NCBI GenBank assembly: GCA_964543205.1
Contig: CAZIXB010000009.1
Coordinates: 1 to 27,261 of the forward strand
Direction: 5' to 3'
DNA: 27,261 nucleotides
Source of the DNA: CAYSRM01 sp964543205
GTDB taxonomy: Bacteria > Verrucomicrobiota > Kiritimatiellia > UBA8416 > CAYSRM01
The notes under the pieces were generated by a model that was not told the DNA's origin, searched no databases, and saw only the letters and a list, made by a program, of their open reading frames with translations. Positions within the stretch are counted from its first letter, which is position 1; each line of letters starts with the position of its first letter. A program made the translations under genes and the position numbers. Positions 8,420-15,395 of this stretch are shown in pieces.

Positions 8420-11092
8420 TCATTCACCTTCTTCGAGCACATCGGCCATGACGACATCCGCTTGATCCTTAATTCTCGGATAATTCGTAAGCGCCTTGGC
8501 AAGAAATTCGTCTGCGTTTTTGTCCGCGCCGTGTTCTTTACTCAATACCGCTGCGCCAAGGCTGTATTTACCTATCTGCCTGAGAGTCATGGTGTCCTTT
8601 CGCGCAAGATAGTAGTTAATAAAGCCCAGCATTTGCCTGGCGTCTACCTGGTGCCAGGGAACTTTGCGATTCTTCAACAGGATATGCTTCTTATTTGCGC
8701 CAAGCACATCTTCACGCTGTCCGCCCCCCCGCAACCATCCCCACGCCATGGGTTTTTCGCTGAGACGTTTTATAATGTATTCTTTGGTATCCTCCAGCAG
8801 CCTGTAACGCTGGATGACGATGTTAAATGCGGCTTTGCCTTCTTCTGTGGTGTAAGAGGATTTTTCTTTTGAAAGGTTTTTGACGGCCTTGCCGTATTCA
8901 TGGGAATTAAGCATGCGGCGCGCTTCGCGCAGGGCTCCGCGGGCATTCTCAAGCTCGCGCCGTATCCTTGATTCCCGCTCTTTCTGTTTGCGAAGCCGCT
9001 CGGCTTCTTCCCGGGCCCTGCGTTCGGCTTCGAGACTGGCTTTTTCCCTGGCAGCCCTCAGTTCGTTTTCTTTTTTTCTTATTTCCCTGATCTTTTCAAG
9101 CGGTTCATCGGTCTGCTCAAACAGATTTTTTGCTTCAGCCAGAATTGACTCCAGCTTTTTCATATTGATTTCAAGCATGCCCTCGAGCTTCCGGGCCTTG
9201 ATAGATGTTGCTGCTTCCTCAACATCTTTCTGCATCGCAGCGGAAGCCTCTAATATGGATTTGCCTTCGGTCGATAAAACGATAACGCGATTGGCAGATT
9301 CGACTATCTCTCTGGTTAACTCGACAACTTCGGGCTCTTTTTCAGCCGGCTCAGGCTCTTCTTCCGGCTCCTTTTCCTGTTCTTCCTTTTCCTCGGGTTC
9401 CTCCTCCGTCTTTTTTCCAGAGCCTTCCTGACTTTTGCGACCCCTTTCAATATCCGCTCTGCTCATTATGCCAGGCGGCCCTTCGGGTTCATCGGGTTGT
9501 TCAGGTTCTTCTGTTTCTTCCCCGCTGGCTTCGGCCGCCTTTTCTTCGTCAATGTCTTGTTCCGCAGCGTCTTCTATGGCTTCATCTTCGCCTTCGGTTT
9601 TCTCTTCAGGTTCGAGCGGCAAGGGCCGGGCAATTGTTATGGGTTCCCCGGTCACATAAACAGCGGCGTTCGTGGCTGTTGAAATTCGTTCTGTAGCTTT
9701 GTCAGCCAGTTTATTGAGGTTGGTCGCGGACGCAGCAATGCCGGAGAATGTTTTCGCGGACGCGTCCTTGGCCCTGGCAAGGGCTATAAACTCTCTCCTG
9801 ACCCTGATGGTTCTCTGCCGTTTGGTTATAAAGTAAGCTGCGCCTCCTCCTGCGGCTCCAAGCACAACTATAAGAAGAATGAACCATAGAAACACCTTGG
9901 ACCCTACCTGTTTGCCTTTCTTTTTTCTTGAGGCCTTGCCGCCGTTCAGCGCCCTTTGCCGGTATTCAGCCAGAGCATCGCCTGTCGGTGTGAATTCGCC
10001 ATTGCGGCCGGTTGTTTCAGTCGAAAGTTTTGCGACATTTTTCTTTGTCTGCGCCTGCAAGGAGCCTTTGCCCGGCCCGGAAGATCCTCTCCGTCTTATG
10101 ACAGTTTTGACTTTCTTGCGTCCGCCCAGGCTTCGATCATCGCCCATTTCCCTGAGCGCTTTCCTCATATCGCTTATTGCAGAAGCGTAAGTCGGGTAAC
10201 GCCGGGCAGGTTCGATCTGCAGCATTCGGGATATAATTTCCGCAATTTTTCTTGTAACCCGCGGAGATACTTCCTGCAGATCCGGCGGGACTTGCTCAAA
10301 ACGGGCTTTTACAACTTCAATGGGCGTTTTGCCTTCAAACGGCGGCTGGCCGGCAAGCGCATGGTACATGGTCGCGCCTAGACTGTATATATCTGCGCGC
10401 GAATCGATTTTGTGGCGCTTGACTTTTTCAGGAGCTATATAGTACGGGGTTCCCCAGATCCCACCGCTTTCCTGCTCGTTGGCTACGCTGGCAATCCCGA
10501 AGTCGACTATTTTTGCCTGCATCTTCTCGTCCAGCAGAATGTTCTCTGGTTTAACATCTCCGTGAATCAGGCCGGCTTCTTCCGCGGCGCTGAGTCCTCG
10601 CGCCGCGTCAATGCCTATTTTCATTACCATCGGGGGGTTAATTGGTTGGCCGGCTTCCACCATTTTGTCGAAACGCTTACCCCCGATAAATTCCATTACT
10701 ATGTAAAGCTGACCCTTTTCCTGCCCGAAAGAATAGATCTGCACAATGTTGGGATGGTTAAGTTTAGCAGTGGCCTGGGCTTCTTTTTTGAATTTTTCCA
10801 CAAAATCCAGGTCATCGCCGTACGATTTGAGCATGACCTTAATAGCCACCATGCGTCCCAGGGTTTCGTCAAGGGCCCGGAACACCCCGCCCATTCCCCC
10901 GGATCCAATCAGTTCAAAAAGAAGAAACTGCCCAAGCCGAGCGGGCACAGTTTCCATACTGTGGCATTCCGGGCATTCTACCTTGACAAAGTGGTCAATT
11001 CCTTCGACATCAATGGTAGAATTGCAGTTGCTACAGTGGATCTCCGATACCGGATCTGTTTGAATATCTATAGACCTGTCCGCTGGTTCCAT
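8420..11092 (-). CDS. membrane-anchored Ser/Thr protein kinase with N-terminal zinc ribbon
   Basis: This 890-residue protein begins with a zinc ribbon (Cys20, Cys23, Cys40, Cys43). A complete Hanks-type kinase domain spans about residues 55-315: glycine loop GSGGMGGV at 63-70, VAIK lysine 85, catalytic loop HGDVKPEN at 177-184, DFG at 197-199, and GTPYYIAPE in the activation segment. The usual HRD arginine is Gly178 (HGD), so activation-loop control may differ from the RD class. One transmembrane segment lies at about 399-422 (FLWFILLIVVLGAAGGGAAY). After it come a very acidic Glu/Pro stretch, a long charged coiled coil, and a folded C-terminal region (MAWGWLRGG, QMLGFINYYLARKDTM). The kinase faces the cytoplasm and the C-terminal part probably lies outside the inner membrane. 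Such kinases are abundant in PVC bacteria; the signal and targets are unknown. Confidence 0.9.
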   Translation of the reverse strand: MEPADRSIDIQTDPVSEIHCSNCNSTIDVEGIDHFVKVECPECHSMETVPARLGQFLLFELIGSGGMGGVFRALDETLGRMVAIKVMLKSYGDDLDFVEKFKKEAQATAKLNHPNIVQIYSFGQEKGQLYIVMEFIGGKRFDKMVEAGQPINPPMVMKIGIDAARGLSAAEEAGLIHGDVKPENILLDEKMQAKIVDFGIASVANEQESGGIWGTPYYIAPEKVKRHKIDSRADIYSLGATMYHALAGQPPFEGKTPIEVVKARFEQVPPDLQEVSPRVTRKIAEIISRMLQIEPARRYPTYASAISDMRKALREMGDDRSLGGRKKVKTVIRRRGSSGPGKGSLQAQTKKNVAKLSTETTGRNGEFTPTGDALAEYRQRALNGGKASRKKKGKQVGSKVFLWFILLIVVLGAAGGGAAYFITKRQRTIRVRREFIALARAKDASAKTFSGIAASATNLNKLADKATERISTATNAAVYVTGEPITIARPLPLEPEEKTEGEDEAIEDAAEQDIDEEKAAEASGEETEEPEQPDEPEGPPGIMSRADIERGRKSQEGSGKKTEEEPEEKEEQEKEPEEEPEPAEKEPEVVELTREIVESANRVIVLSTEGKSILEASAAMQKDVEEAATSIKARKLEGMLEINMKKLESILAEAKNLFEQTDEPLEKIREIRKKENELRAAREKASLEAERRAREEAERLRKQKERESRIRRELENARGALREARRMLNSHEYGKAVKNLSKEKSSYTTEEGKAAFNIVIQRYRLLEDTKEYIIKRLSEKPMAWGWLRGGGQREDVLGANKKHILLKNRKVPWHQVDARQMLGFINYYLARKDTMTLRQIGKYSLGAAVLSKEHGADKNADEFLAKALTNYPRIKDQADVVMADVLEEGE

Positions 11093-11124
11093 TATTTCTT
11101 CTTGATCATCCCTTCAACTTGACG

Positions 11125-11130
11125 ATTATA
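11125..11130 (-). promoter_or_regulatory. candidate -10 box for the kinase gene
   Basis: A perfect TATAAT lies on the minus strand at 11130-11125, about 32 nt before the kinase ATG. No good -35 box is seen at 16-18 nt, so this is only suggestive. The same 101-nt gap must also hold the promoter of the divergent lgt operon, where a TTGACG at 11119-11124 on the plus strand lacks a convincing -10. Confidence 0.25.
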
Positions 11131-11193
11131 GGTTATATGAAGGTAACGGATATGTCTATATGAAATTTTGCCTTAGCCCTTGGGAGTTTATCA

Positions 11194-12015
11194 ATGCATC
11201 CGATATTGTTTGAAGCAGGCCCGTTAACCATAACATGGTACGGGGTTATGATGGCTGCGGGATTCCTCGCCGGGCTGGTTAACTGGACCTTTATTTCCCG
11301 GAGAGAAGGCCGCGATTTCAATTATTGTTCGGATCTTCTGTTCTGGATCATGTTTTCGGGCTTGCTCGGCGCAAGAGTGGCTTACGTTCTGTCTAATCCG
11401 GCGCAATACATAAAGAACCCCGCAGAGATAATAATGATATGGGAAGGCGGACTGGTTTATTACGGGGGATTCCTGGGGTCGGGTATTGCTCTGATTATAT
11501 TCGCCCGAAGACATAGCGAGGACATACGCGGACTTCTGGATTTTGTGGTTGTTTCGGTGCCCCTGGCTCATTTCTTCGGTAGAATCGGATGCTTTCTGAA
11601 CGGATGCTGTTATGGCAAGATATGGCACGGACCTCTTAGCGTGCGATTTCCCGCAGGAAGTTACGCCTGGCACAGGCATGTTGATATGGGATTAATCTCC
11701 CGATACACGGCTAAAAGTCTTCCTGTACACCCCGTACAGCTTTACGAATCAGCGTTCAATCTGCTGGTCTTTTTTATCCTGTTGCGGGCTTACACCAACA
11801 GGGACCGGATGCGGAGCGGACGCATCCTGGCGCTTTACTGTTTCACATATCCTCCCGGCCGATTCCTGCTCGAATTCCTCAGGGGAGACCACCAGATGTT
11901 TATAATGGGACTTACGGTTTCACAGTTAACCAGTCTCTTTCTCATCCTCCTCGGAATAGTAGCGCTCAGGTTTCCAGGTAAAGGACGACAGGCGGAGCTT
12001 CAGGATCAGGTGTAA
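11194..12015 (+). CDS. lgt: prolipoprotein diacylglyceryl transferase
   Basis: Lgt moves diacylglycerol from phosphatidylglycerol to the lipobox cysteine of prolipoproteins in the inner membrane. The protein has 273 residues, normal for the family, and begins with the typical HPILFEAGPLTITWYGVMM. The signature GRIGCFLNGCCYGK is at residues 129-142 (conserved Arg130), and HPVQLYES follows. Several hydrophobic membrane segments are visible, including residues 45-65 and 90-105. A GGGAG ribosome site (11182-11186) precedes the ATG by 7 nt. Its stop overlaps the start of rluD (TAATG), and pssA follows, so the three probably form one operon. Confidence 0.95.
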   Translation: MHPILFEAGPLTITWYGVMMAAGFLAGLVNWTFISRREGRDFNYCSDLLFWIMFSGLLGARVAYVLSNPAQYIKNPAEIIMIWEGGLVYYGGFLGSGIALIIFARRHSEDIRGLLDFVVVSVPLAHFFGRIGCFLNGCCYGKIWHGPLSVRFPAGSYAWHRHVDMGLISRYTAKSLPVHPVQLYESAFNLLVFFILLRAYTNRDRMRSGRILALYCFTYPPGRFLLEFLRGDHQMFIMGLTVSQLTSLFLILLGIVALRFPGKGRQAELQDQV

Positions 12016-12983
12016 TGAAATTCGAGGTCAAACCCGAAAGCTCGCCTGAACGGCTGGATGTCTGGCTGGCGGATAAAATGGAAGGGTTTTCCCGCTCAAG
12101 GATCCGCAGATTAATAGACAAAGGATTTGTCACTGTCAACGGCCGGACGGCTTCTGCGCACAGGAAAACAATACCGGGAACAACGGTGGAAATCGTTGTC
12201 CCTGAACCGAAGCCTGTTGATCTGGTCCCGGAAGATATTCCCCTTGAAGTGCTCTTCGAGGATTCCGAAATTATAGTAATCAACAAACCGGCAGGAATTG
12301 TAGTCCACCCGGGGGCAGGACGCGCCACTGGAACAATTGTCAACGCACTGTTGCATCATTGCAACGATCTTGCCGGCATAGGAGATGAACGAAGACCCGG
12401 CATTGTCCACCGGCTCGACAAAGACACAACCGGAGCGCTCGTATGCGTAAAAACCGCTGTTACAATGGAAAAACTATCCCGGCAATTCAAGGAAAGCCGT
12501 GTGCGCAAGGAATATGTCGCTCTTATAGCGGGCGTTCCCGAACCTCCTAGCGGAAATATCGACAAGCCTATTACCCGCAGCAGGAGCGATAGAAAAAAAA
12601 TGGCAGTCGTAGATACCCGCGGAAAACAAAGCAGTTCAAGCCTCAGGACATGCAGAGAAGCCCAGACCGGATATGATGTTGAAGAAAATTACGGCGACTG
12701 TTCGCTGGTCAGATTTTATCCCAGGACAGGACGCACACACCAGATCAGGGTGCATGCCAAGTCCATCGGCCATCACATTCTCGGAGACAGGCAGTACAGA
12801 AGCAGGCGCCAGGAACCGCAACTGAACCCGCCGGTTTTAAGACAGATGCTGCATGCAGAGACTTTGTCGTTTTGCCATCCCGTCCTGGGGGATCACTTGA
12901 AAATTACCGCTCCATGGCCTGAAGACTTTGAACGGGCGGTTTCGCTTTTGAGAAAGCGGAGAGCGAAAAAAGACGCGCATTGA
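12015..12983 (+). CDS. rluD: RluA/RluD-family 23S rRNA pseudouridine synthase
   Basis: This 322-residue enzyme converts uridine to pseudouridine in rRNA. An S4 RNA-binding domain lies at the N-terminus (ERLDVWLADKMEGFSRSRIR, residues 12-31, and VTVNGRTAS). The catalytic motif GIVHRLDKDTTG at 129-140 places the nucleophile at Asp135. A later motif, RTGRTHQIRVHAKSIGHHIL, is also typical. Length and order match RluD, which modifies the helix 69 stem-loop of 23S rRNA; the exact target uridines are inferred from family. The ATG overlaps the lgt stop codon by one base, which suggests coupled translation. Confidence 0.9.
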   Translation: MKFEVKPESSPERLDVWLADKMEGFSRSRIRRLIDKGFVTVNGRTASAHRKTIPGTTVEIVVPEPKPVDLVPEDIPLEVLFEDSEIIVINKPAGIVVHPGAGRATGTIVNALLHHCNDLAGIGDERRPGIVHRLDKDTTGALVCVKTAVTMEKLSRQFKESRVRKEYVALIAGVPEPPSGNIDKPITRSRSDRKKMAVVDTRGKQSSSSLRTCREAQTGYDVEENYGDCSLVRFYPRTGRTHQIRVHAKSIGHHILGDRQYRSRRQEPQLNPPVLRQMLHAETLSFCHPVLGDHLKITAPWPEDFERAVSLLRKRRAKKDAH

Positions 12984-13047
12984 ATTTTAAGGCCATCCGG
13001 ATAATTCAGGTTAGCATTATGCAAAGCAGTCCGCTACAATCCGCTGT

Positions 13048-13863
13048 ATGAATTGGCGACAGATAACTCCTACTATCGTAACCCTGCTGGCTATGCTGGC
13101 TGGTTTCCTAAGCATACTGGTAACAATTGAAGGAATGCAAAGCGGCAAATCCGGACTGTATTGTCTGTCTTCACAACTGATAATGCTTGCCATGATCCTT
13201 GATGGATTGGACGGCAATCTCGCCAGATGGCTCAACGCCAGCAGCGATTTCGGGGCTGAACTGGATACATACGTTGACCTGACGGCATTCGGCATTGCGC
13301 CTGCAGTCCTTATTTTCGCGGTAACTTTACAGGCAACAGAGGCTGTGTGGCGCGTGCTTCTGCCTTCGGCCGTGGCGCTGTCCGGAGTTGTCAGGCTGGC
13401 AAGATTCAAAGTCAAGGATCCTTACCGCGGACAGGCAGGCTATGCCGGACTGCCCATTACTGCCAATGCTGCATGGGTGGCTCTTTTTGTCTTTCTAAGC
13501 CAGGCCTCGGGGACACAATCGCCCTTAGCTGCGTATTTGTCCCTTGACCAGGGATGGTTCGCCGCCATTTTCCTGGTGGGGATATTCGTTTTTATATCAC
13601 TGCAGGTGAGCAGCCTCCGTTATCCCAAGCCAACCAAAAAAGCTTTTATATTCGTTCCCTGTATAATCCTTGTTGCTCTGCTCTGGTTGCTCGAACAGCA
13701 GATTTCCACCCATGTGGCCCTGGTAATGCTGTTCCTTGGACTTATCTATGTGTTGGTCGGACCGCTTTTTGTTAAGGGGCTGGAGGTTCATAAGGCAAAA
13801 CTCCAGGCGCAGGCGACGTGCGCGGGTCTTGACGCGGCCTCCGAACCCTGCGACACCCGTTAG
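13048..13863 (+). CDS. pssA: CDP-diacylglycerol-serine O-phosphatidyltransferase
   Basis: The product makes phosphatidylserine from CDP-diacylglycerol and serine in the membrane, the first step towards phosphatidylethanolamine. The 271-residue protein has many hydrophobic segments and the full CDP-alcohol phosphatidyltransferase motif in residues 52-77 (Asp52, Asp55-Gly56, Ala59-Arg60, Gly69, Asp73, Asp77). RLARFKVKDPYRGQAGYAGL and PITANA fit the type II PssA branch. There is no clear ribosome site. A 10-codon ORF (13019-13051) ends with a TGA overlapping the ATGA of this start and might drive re-initiation. The stop codon TAG (13861-13863) consists of the TA flanking a palindromic element plus the first G of the element. 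Confidence 0.88.
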   Translation: MNWRQITPTIVTLLAMLAGFLSILVTIEGMQSGKSGLYCLSSQLIMLAMILDGLDGNLARWLNASSDFGAELDTYVDLTAFGIAPAVLIFAVTLQATEAVWRVLLPSAVALSGVVRLARFKVKDPYRGQAGYAGLPITANAAWVALFVFLSQASGTQSPLAAYLSLDQGWFAAIFLVGIFVFISLQVSSLRYPKPTKKAFIFVPCIILVALLWLLEQQISTHVALVMLFLGLIYVLVGPLFVKGLEVHKAKLQAQATCAGLDAASEPCDTR

Positions 13864-14040
13864 CCCGCATATCTCACGGAATTTCGTAGAGAGAGCGTGG
13901 AGAGCGCTGCTGCGGGGGCGCAAATTGATAAAACGCCGGAGCAGCCGTATAGACATACTGCAATCTGGCGTTTTGACAATTCGTGTCGTCGCAGTGGCAC
14001 TATCCGCGCTCGCAGCAGGAATTCTGTGAGATATGCGGGT
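13863..14040 (-). repeat. palindromic TA-flanked element, full copy (178 bp), orientation B
   Basis: The ends are GCCCGCATATCTCAC and GTGAGATATGCGGGT, with TA at 13861-13862 and 14041-14042. It is the reverse orientation of the copy at 8221 and differs from the copy at 27009 at about 13 of 178 positions by eye. It directly follows the pssA stop codon. A 51-nt block, also present beside the copy at 15155, adjoins its right end. Confidence 0.9.
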
Positions 14041-14042
14041 TA

Positions 14043-14093
14043 GTGCAGGGCAAAATCGGTTTAACCGGACGAAGCTGTGTGAACACACTGCAA
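14043..14093 (-). repeat. 51-nt block adjoining the element, inverted copy of 15102-15152
   Basis: The reverse complement of this block matches 15102-15152 at 42 of 51 positions (counted by eye) without gaps. In both places the block abuts the same arm of the palindromic element. The other two full elements, at 8221 and 27009, lack it. It is therefore either a co-mobilised extension or part of a local inverted duplication. Confidence 0.75.
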
Positions 14094-14155
14094 GATCGGA
14101 TCAAACGATTTTGGCTTGCAATAATGACGCTATCAATTGTTTCCGCCGGAAGAGT

Positions 14156-14170
14156 GTGAGATATGCGGGC
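14156..14170 (-). repeat. solitary right end of the palindromic element
   Basis: GTGAGATATGCGGGC followed by TA (14171-14172) is an exact element terminus. No matching left end lies next to it; the nearest is the start of the copy at 13863. It lies 8 nt before the uracil-DNA glycosylase ribosome site. Confidence 0.6.
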
Positions 14171-14193
14171 TAAAAAATTGAAGGAGAAAGAAA

Positions 14194-14943
14194 TTGTCAG
14201 CAGATACATTGACGGAAAAAATAGAAGAGTATGTCCGTTTTATGGCCGATGAAGGCAAACAGGTGGATGTAACCATGTCGGATGTTGCAAAGTTTCGCAA
14301 CGCTTCAAACGCTGAAGCGGCATCCTGCAATGAAAGACCCCGGAAAAACACCGGCAAGACAAAGATTTGTTCCGAATCAATAGACAATCTTGAATCCATA
14401 GCAACAATGATCTCAGGTTGCACGAAATGCTCACTGCATCAAAGCAGGAACAAGACTGTTCCGGGCCAGGGTTGCCAGAACCCGGACATAATGTTTATCG
14501 GGGAAGCGCCCGGCGCCGACGAAGACAGGCAGGGCAAGGCTTTTGTCGGACGGGCAGGACAGCTGCTCACAAAAATGATCGAAGCCATGGGCTATCGGCG
14601 GGAGGAGGTTTTTATCGGCAATATTCTCAAGTGCAGGCCGCCGGGCAACCGTAAACCTCTGCCTGTCGAAATGGAAACATGTATGCCTTACCTGAAAAGA
14701 CAGATAAATGTTCTTCAACCAAAAGTTATTATCACCCTGGGAGGGACGGCAGCCGAGGGTCTATTTGATGTCAACACGGGGATTACCCGTCTGCGCGGCA
14801 AGTGGCTTTCATTTGAGGGCATCGATGTCATGCCCACTTATCATCCGGCCTATCTTCTGCGCAATCCAGCCGCCAAACGCGAAACATGGCAGGATCTCCA
14901 GGCCGCGCTCAGACGCCTGGACCGCCCCATTCCCGGAAAATAG
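14194..14943 (+). CDS. family 4 (4Fe-4S) uracil-DNA glycosylase
   Basis: The enzyme removes uracil from DNA in base-excision repair. I chose the TTG start at 14194 because a perfect AAGGAG site (14181-14186) lies 7 nt upstream. The 249-residue protein has a roughly 65-residue N-terminal extension, then the family 4 core. Four cysteines suit a 4Fe-4S cluster: Cys76 and Cys79 (CTKC), Cys147 and Cys163. Motif I, GEAPGADEDRQGKAFVGRAG, is at residues 103-122, NILKCRPPGNRKP follows, and the C-terminal HPAYLLRNP carries the catalytic-site His. The gene and the tRNA-Glu behind it sit between two inverted copies of the palindromic element. Confidence 0.93.
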   Translation: MSADTLTEKIEEYVRFMADEGKQVDVTMSDVAKFRNASNAEAASCNERPRKNTGKTKICSESIDNLESIATMISGCTKCSLHQSRNKTVPGQGCQNPDIMFIGEAPGADEDRQGKAFVGRAGQLLTKMIEAMGYRREEVFIGNILKCRPPGNRKPLPVEMETCMPYLKRQINVLQPKVIITLGGTAAEGLFDVNTGITRLRGKWLSFEGIDVMPTYHPAYLLRNPAAKRETWQDLQAALRRLDRPIPGK

Positions 14944-14952
14944 AGAAATGTT

Positions 14953-14979
14953 TTGCTTGTGCTGAAAATTTGATATGAT
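14953..14979 (+). promoter_or_regulatory. candidate promoter for tRNA-Glu
   Basis: TTGCTT (14953-14958) and TATGAT (14974-14979) are spaced by 15 bp, just after the uracil-DNA glycosylase stop codon. Transcription would start near 14986, about 19 nt before the tRNA. The spacer is short, so confidence is limited; the tRNA could instead be cotranscribed with the glycosylase. Confidence 0.35.
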
Positions 14980-15004
14980 ACATTTCAAAGCTTCAAAAAA
15001 AGAC

Positions 15005-15079
15005 GCGCCCATCGTCTATCGGACAGGACCCCAGGTTTTCATCCTGGTAAGCGGGGTTCGACTCCCCGTGGGCGCGCCA
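15005..15079 (+). tRNA. tRNA-Glu (anticodon TTC), CCA encoded
   Basis: A complete cloverleaf is visible. The acceptor stem pairs GCGCCCA with TGGGCGC, the anticodon stem pairs CCAGG with CCTGG around the loop TTTTCAT, and the T arm pairs CGGGG with CCCCG around TTCGACT. The anticodon TTC reads Glu codons. The discriminator base is G, and CCA is encoded at 15077-15079. The D arm ATCGTCTATCGGACAGGAC is typical of tRNA-Glu. Confidence 0.95.
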
Positions 15080-15101
15080 TCTTTTTACAATGCCCGAATC
15101 A

Positions 15102-15152
15102 ATGCGGCGTGTTTACACAGCTTCGTTCGGTTAGCCCGATTTTGCCCAGCGC
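15102..15152 (+). repeat. 51-nt block adjoining the element, inverted copy of 14043-14093
   Basis: This block matches the reverse complement of 14043-14093 at 42 of 51 positions and ends at the flanking TA of the element that follows. Together with the elements it forms an inverted repeat pair around the glycosylase and tRNA genes. Confidence 0.75.
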
Positions 15153-15154
15153 TA

Positions 15155-15258
15155 ACCCGCATATCTCACAAAATTCCTGCTCCGGCGTTTTATCAATTTG
15201 CGCCCCCGCAGCAGCGCTCTCCACGCTCTCGCTACGAAATTCCGTGAGATATGCGGGC
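15155..15258 (+). repeat. palindromic TA-flanked element, internally deleted copy (104 bp), orientation A
   Basis: The ends are ACCCGCATATCTCAC and GTGAGATATGCGGGC, with TA at 15153-15154 and 15259-15260. Compared with the 178-bp copy at 8221 exactly 74 nt are missing. The junction lies at a CTGCT direct repeat (8243-8247 and 8317-8321 in the full copy, 74 nt apart), so one repeat copy and everything between were lost. Confidence 0.88.
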
Positions 15259-15260
15259 TA

Positions 15261-15395
15261 AATCCTGTGAGATATATTTGACTTTTGTGTTGATACTTAT
15301 GATGGATTATGTACGGTAAATAAATGCGTGTTTACTCAAAAAAAAAGCAAAACAGAAGAAACACGAAAAAAAACTCGCTAGTATAAAAGGAGAAA
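15261..15395 (+). other. AT-rich leader region of the GH123-like gene
   Basis: This stretch is strongly AT-rich, with several TTGA and TATGAT-like words (for example TTGACT at 15279-15284) and a run of nine A at 15338-15346. It very likely holds the promoter, but no pair has good spacing. It ends in a strong AAAGGAG ribosome site at 15386-15392. No gene is seen from the tRNA (15079) to this start apart from the repeats. Confidence 0.4.

Noticed and set aside
13736..14029. Open frames running through the palindromic elements that give similar peptides at 8232-8423, 13736-14029 and 13597-14088.
   Set aside because: The similarity reflects the repeated DNA itself. The frames overlap real genes or both strands of the palindrome and have no ribosome sites.
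14953..15100. Integrase or prophage site at the tRNA-Glu 3' end.
   Set aside because: No integrase gene and no repeat of the tRNA 3' end is visible in the window.
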